Part shown: piece by piece, positions 60,467 to 64,000 of the stretch | Numbering within the stretch: the first letter of the stretch is position 1 | Layout: each line of letters begins with the position of its first letter | DNA from: JAZDRH01 sp047470865 | GTDB lineage: Bacteria; Pseudomonadota; Gammaproteobacteria; Pseudomonadales; Pseudomonadaceae | Length of the DNA: 64,000 bases | Assembly (NCBI RefSeq): GCF_047470865.1 | Contig: NZ_JAZDRH010000015.1 | Location: 1 to 64,000, forward strand | Reading direction: 5' to 3' | Made by a program: the position numbers and the translations under genes | The notes under the pieces: model-generated | What the model was told of the DNA's origin: nothing | Database searches by the model: none | The model's input: only the letters and a program-made list of their open reading frames with translations

Positions 60467-60883
60467 GTGGGTTACACCAATAAAGCTAAAAAACCTTTAC
60501 CCAGCATTGAGTGGTTAGAACCTCGGGCACGTAAAGCACATTTAGTCGCCATAATCTTTCTGTTTGCGTTAATCACGCTACTTAGCTACTGGAATATTTT
60601 TTTAGTTGATCACTACAACAAACAGGTGTGGGCATTAATTGCGTATGAAAGCATACCACTAATACTTGTTTTGCCAGGCATATTAAAAGGCAGCCCTTAT
60701 GCTTATTCATGGGCCTGCTTTGCTATTTTATTGCACTTTCTTGAAGGTGTTTGGATGCTTATGGAGCCACAAAAACAATGGATTGGCGTAGCAGAAACAT
60801 TGATTACGACTGGTTTCTTCATTAGCGCTATGTACTATATTCGCTGGAAATATCAGCTGATTCGCAAACACAATGGTGAATAG
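60467..60883 (+). CDS. DUF2069 membrane protein (138 aa)
   Basis: GTG start, two bases after the wrbA stop. Four hydrophobic segments (AIIFLFALITLLSYWNIFLV; ESIPLILVLPGIL; ACFAILLHFLEGVWML; TLITTGFFISAMYYIRW) match DUF2069, which follows wrbA in Pseudomonas. Function unknown. Confidence 0.88.
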   Translation: MGYTNKAKKPLPSIEWLEPRARKAHLVAIIFLFALITLLSYWNIFLVDHYNKQVWALIAYESIPLILVLPGILKGSPYAYSWACFAILLHFLEGVWMLMEPQKQWIGVAETLITTGFFISAMYYIRWKYQLIRKHNGE

Positions 60884-60918
60884 CTTTATCAATTAACAAC
60901 CGTGTTTAAAGATTGCTG

Positions 60919-61623
60919 TTAATTCAAGTGCAAACGAATATTTCCTGTTTCATATAGCACATTATAAAACTGATTAAGGAAATCTTGCTCATCCTGGTTA
61001 TCCTTAGTCAGTTCAGTTAGTCGCTCACTATTTTTAAAGGTGATTGAAAAATTGGGCTTAAACTCAAGATCCATCAGACAGTCCTCTAAACCACCTAAGT
61101 CTCGCCCAACATAGCAACGCTCCCCTATCAAAACCTCACCCATATAGCAAAATAGGTCTTGCTTAGAGTTAATCCAATTACAATCAACTATCACATCCTG
61201 TAACAAGCATTTTTCTTGAACACCCTGCTCCAATAAAGCTAACTCAAGCCATATGGCTTTTTCTGGCTCACTCAAGTTACGCCAATGATAATGATAGGTA
61301 TGCTGGCGCCAATCAGTGAGCAGTTCCATATAAAAATTGACATAAGCCAAAGTGCTACTAGAGCAAGCAGTCAATGACAGATTATTAGAGATATTTTGGC
61401 TAGAAATATGCTGTTGAATTGGCGCCGTTAAAAAATGACGTTGCTGCTTAGAAAAGCGTAAAGCAATCAGGCTATGGGAAGGTAAATCAAACTGCTGATA
61501 TGGTCGAAATGAGCGCAGTTTCAACGCAGTACCCATAGCCGTCTTATGCATGCAAATAGGCTCCAGTTCACCTAAAACAACTGGCATTTGTGCAGACATA
61601 GTTTCAAGGAAAGCAATTCCCAT
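60919..61623 (-). CDS. barstar-like domain protein (about 234 aa)
   Basis: The C-terminal 90 residues have the barstar pattern: NSKQDLFCYMGEVLIG, YVGRDLGGLEDCLMDLEF and SITFKNSERL, then a helix QDFLNQFYNVLYE. The N-terminal 140 residues are not recognised. Barstar-fold proteins inhibit barnase-type RNases or other toxins. No nuclease gene lies next to it. The start is uncertain: in-frame ATGs lie at codons 1, 9 and 13. Confidence 0.6.
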   Translation of the reverse strand: MGIAFLETMSAQMPVVLGELEPICMHKTAMGTALKLRSFRPYQQFDLPSHSLIALRFSKQQRHFLTAPIQQHISSQNISNNLSLTACSSSTLAYVNFYMELLTDWRQHTYHYHWRNLSEPEKAIWLELALLEQGVQEKCLLQDVIVDCNWINSKQDLFCYMGEVLIGERCYVGRDLGGLEDCLMDLEFKPNFSITFKNSERLTELTKDNQDEQDFLNQFYNVLYETGNIRLHLN

Positions 61624-62271
61624 CTATTGTATCCTAGCTAGCAAGTACTCTATATGGAATCTAGATTAAGCTAAGTGCTCAGAAAAAATATGATGCAAAT
61701 CTAAACTTAATGAAATGTTTTTACTCCTGATTCTTTGCTTTGGCCAAATTTTCACCTAGAAGCCGCCACCTTAAGATCTATTTAGAAAAATAGCAGATTA
61801 GTACCTATACAGTAGGTTGCATATAGGTTCCAATACAAACCATCACTGGACTCTTCTGTTGTTGATGGATACCAGTATTATACGTATCAATACTGCTTAC
61901 TAAATAGGCTCCTAGCTTTCTCATAAGTATTCTGGAGCATTTTCTTAGCTAGCTCTGTAGTGCGACTCCTAGTTGTCAGCAGCTTTATAGAATGAGAAAT
62001 CTCAACTCATTAGGCGCAGATGCCCAAAGAGGCTAAAATGCCTCTCTCTTTGCTACAAACCTAGGGCTTTAGCACAAACAACATAGCCCCCTTCAGACCT
62101 AGCTCTCTAAGTTAACTAGATAGCGATACTAGCTATCATGACTCATCGCTAAGGCGCCCTATAAAAAGATACCTTTATTCATTATTTCTCCTTAAGCATG
62201 TACGCACTCATGCTAGCTAAAGCATGACCGCCTAAAAATTTAGTTTTTTATCATTTATTTTAGCTAAAGTG
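61624..62271. other. intergenic region before tRNA-Met, no gene seen
   Basis: About 650 bases with stops in all frames and no recognisable motif. One hairpin AGAGGC-loop-GCCTCT (near 62033-62050) is present. It may be decayed DNA left by earlier insertions at the tRNA. Confidence 0.6.
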
Positions 62272-62300
62272 TTGACAGCTAACCTTTTTTTCATAATAAT
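62272..62300 (+). promoter_or_regulatory. tRNA-Met promoter
   Basis: TTGACA (62272-62277), 17-base spacer, AATAAT (62295-62300), then a GC-rich discriminator GCGCGCC, the pattern of stringently controlled stable RNA promoters. It lies 12 bases before the tRNA. Confidence 0.85.
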
Positions 62301-62312
62301 GCGCGCCACGTT

Positions 62313-62389
62313 GGCTACATAGCTCAGTTGGTTAGAGCGCAGCATTCATAATGCTGATGTCCCAGGTTCAAGTCCCGGTGTAGCCACCA
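62313..62389 (+). tRNA. tRNA-Met (CAT), attachment site of the second element
   Basis: 77-base cloverleaf with CCA; anticodon loop TTCATAA, T-arm CAGGTTCAAGTCCCGG. An integrase gene lies 75 bases downstream facing the tRNA, so the tRNA 3' end is probably the attachment site. Confidence 0.96.
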
Positions 62390-62463
62390 ACGATTTCAAG
62401 GGGTTAGCAAAATAGCTATCCCCTTTTTTATTGCCTAGTGACCATGAAGTGACTAAAAAGTGA

Positions 62464-63435
62464 CTATCGTGAAATTTGTGCTAATGGTGATAACTTCAAA
62501 ACTGAATCCAAATGCTCAGGTGATAAATGTGAATATCGCATAGTCATCTTAATATCTTGATGCCCTAATATTCTCTGCAAACTTAAAATATCGCCACCTC
62601 CCATCATGTAATGGCTTGCGAATGTATGCCGCAAAATATGCGTCATCTGCCCTGGCGTATTAAAACCACATCGTTCATAAGCACATCTAAAAGCAGCACG
62701 ACAAGATAGAAATAATCGACCATTACCAGGCACTGCAACTTTTAAAGCCTCATCAACAACATATTGCGGAATAGGCACAGAACGAGATTTACCATTTTTA
62801 GTTTGGCTAAAATGCACTTTTCCATGACGAATAGATGAGTACCGTAAACTTTCAGCTTCGCCCCATCTTGCACCTGTCGCCAAACAAATCAATGCCACTG
62901 GATAGGTATGATTATTTGTGCTGTCCTGGCACTGCTTAAGTAGCTCTTTTATTTGCTCAAGCTCTAAAAAACTAAGCTCAATTTCATCAACTTTGACCTG
63001 GCGAATACCCTCTAGAGGATTCTCACCAGTAAAAGCACCTAGCCTTATAAGTTCAGAAAATACGGCAGACATATAACGTTGCTCATGATTAACTGTACTT
63101 GCTGTTACCTCTATCAATCTGCGCTGGCGATAGCGTGACCAGTGTAATGCTGTAAAATCAGAAACTAACGGATCACCTAAACGATCACATATCGCTAACG
63201 TTCTAGCTAAACGTGTTTTTTCATCCTTTAATGTACAACCATGCAACTCATGCCAAAGCTCAACTAAGTTAGAAAGTCGATCATCTAATGGGCGTCCAAC
63301 TGTTTTAAGACTTTTTGTATAGTCCTGCTCATAACGCAAAGCTGCTGACTTTGTTGAAAAACCTTTTTTACGAATACGTTTACCTGCAAAATAAAAATCC
63401 GCAGTCCAAGATTTTCCATCTTTGCGAGCAGTCAT
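62464..63435 (-). CDS. tyrosine integrase, Pf-phage type (323 aa)
   Basis: N-terminal arm-binding part (MTARKDGKSWTADFYFAGKR) and catalytic R in CLATGARWGEAESLR, HxxR in HILRHTFASHYMMGG, H in ILGHQDIKMTMRY with the tyrosine nucleophile. The motif spacing and the HLSPEHLD end closely follow the Pf4-type integrase. The gene is complete and overlaps the upstream gene by ATGA. It lies 75 bases from the tRNA-Met. Confidence 0.9.
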   Translation of the reverse strand: MTARKDGKSWTADFYFAGKRIRKKGFSTKSAALRYEQDYTKSLKTVGRPLDDRLSNLVELWHELHGCTLKDEKTRLARTLAICDRLGDPLVSDFTALHWSRYRQRRLIEVTASTVNHEQRYMSAVFSELIRLGAFTGENPLEGIRQVKVDEIELSFLELEQIKELLKQCQDSTNNHTYPVALICLATGARWGEAESLRYSSIRHGKVHFSQTKNGKSRSVPIPQYVVDEALKVAVPGNGRLFLSCRAAFRCAYERCGFNTPGQMTHILRHTFASHYMMGGGDILSLQRILGHQDIKMTMRYSHLSPEHLDSVLKLSPLAQISR

Positions 63436-64000
63436 ACAGCTTTACCCCAACGAACTACACGCTCCCTTAGCTTTTCACTTATCCATTTATAGATATCACG
63501 TTCAGTTTTACCCTTTTCTGCAAAATGATCCCGAATAACCTCCCAGCATTCCCATTCTTTTAAACGATCAAATGCCTTTTGCGCCCCTACTTTTTCCCTA
63601 GCCAATAAGGAAACAAAGTTACCCATAAATAATTCAACATTTTTACCAGTAAATCCTGCTGCAGTTTTGTAGTAACGCTTGTATTCAGTTTCATCAAGTA
63701 ATGAGTCATAGCCTGTTTCCACATGAGCATCATTAGCAAACAATGTCCAAGCTGCATCAAAGGTTTGTGAATCTTTTAATAACTTAAATGCCTCAAAACC
63801 ATATTGCCAAAGCCCATCAAGATGCGGTGTGAGCTCTAAAAATGTCTTAGTGCCTATGATTTCGCCTGTTTTAGTATTAGCGGAACCCTCTGCAAATTGC
63901 TGAATAATTGTATGGTGATAGCGCAGTTCAATACGCCAAACATCCTGCCCATCATCATATAAAGGTGTATCAAAATCAGCATAGGCTTGATTCCAAAGCG
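63432..64000 (-). CDS. Pf-like phage replication-initiation protein (partial, C-terminus)
   Basis: The frame is open from the right edge to a stop just before the integrase ATG. Its visible 189 residues include VWRIELRYHHTIIQQFAEGS and THLDGLWQYGF-like segments found in rolling-circle replication proteins of inoviruses. A TTG at 63743 appears within this frame but is not the true start. The N-terminus is outside the window. Confidence 0.65.
   Translation of the reverse strand, partial: LWNQAYADFDTPLYDDGQDVWRIELRYHHTIIQQFAEGSANTKTGEIIGTKTFLELTPHLDGLWQYGFEAFKLLKDSQTFDAAWTLFANDAHVETGYDSLLDETEYKRYYKTAAGFTGKNVELFMGNFVSLLAREKVGAQKAFDRLKEWECWEVIRDHFAEKGKTERDIYKWISEKLRERVVRWGKAV

Larger units (their letters stand above)
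62390..64000. mobile_element. end of a Pf-like filamentous (inovirus) prophage
   Basis: An integrase and an upstream replication-type protein, overlapping by four bases and pointing toward tRNA-Met, match the PA0727-PA0728 pair at the end of the Pf4 prophage. The element continues beyond the right edge. Inovirus coat and Zot genes would be expected there. Confidence 0.7.

Overview
The window looks like the chromosome of a low-GC member of the Pseudomonadaceae. Its housekeeping blocks match Pseudomonas gene order: msrB, an alaA-like aminotransferase, a small conserved gene and htpX; etfB-etfA divergent from the electron-transfer-flavoprotein dehydrogenase; sbp-cysT-cysW-cysA; an arsC-like gene, wrbA and a DUF2069 gene. 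The base composition is much more AT-rich than in typical Pseudomonas. The genus cannot be fixed from the sequence alone.

Positions 1-37421 hold most of a lambda-type siphovirus prophage whose left end lies outside the window. A CI/Cro switch at 30.1-31.1 kb splits it. The leftward (minus) arm carries Cro, a CII-like regulator, a TraR/DksA zinc finger, a Bro-type antirepressor, a primase-helicase, a Q-like antiterminator, holin, terminases, gpW, portal, protease with a nested scaffold, decoration protein, capsid and the tail genes. The rightward arm carries small early genes, a dNMP kinase, a DUF2303 protein, a DnaQ-like exonuclease, DUF4224 and the integrase. Integration was into a tRNA-Leu, whose 3' part remains at 37364-37421 next to an intact tRNA-Gln. 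Two 19-bp operators overlap matching promoters in the switch. Ten CCCTAG hexamers lie between the primase-helicase and Q genes and may be an origin.

The prophage carries two likely anti-phage cargos. One is a compact AT-rich three-gene operon (19515-23252) encoding an SMC/Rad50-like ABC ATPase with a zinc hook, a small middle protein and a 411-aa partner; it resembles ABC-three-component (ABC-3C) conflict systems and sits between the morphogenesis and terminase genes. The other is an AbiH-family gene running off the left edge.

From 37.5 to 42.4 kb there is an orphan cbb3 oxidase locus: ccoN, an overlapping 53-aa single-helix protein (CcoQ-like), a LysR regulator, and a divergent CcoN paralogue that has lost most metal and haem ligands. 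Two tRNA-Gly/tRNA-Glu pairs follow, with an assembly gap inside the second tRNA-Glu. From 42.4 to 51.5 kb are housekeeping genes and one pseudogene with two in-frame stops.

From 51.6 to 59.1 kb is a sulfate-uptake region: two paralogous sulfate-binding proteins, the CysTWA transporter and, between them, a SutR (YdcN)-like regulator divergent from a BenE/YdcO transporter, with palindromic operators, and an RBBP9-like hydrolase. After arsC-like, wrbA, DUF2069 and a barstar-like gene, a tRNA-Met at 62.3 kb marks the start of a second element. Its integrase and adjoining replication-type protein resemble the end of a Pf-like filamentous prophage that continues past the right edge.
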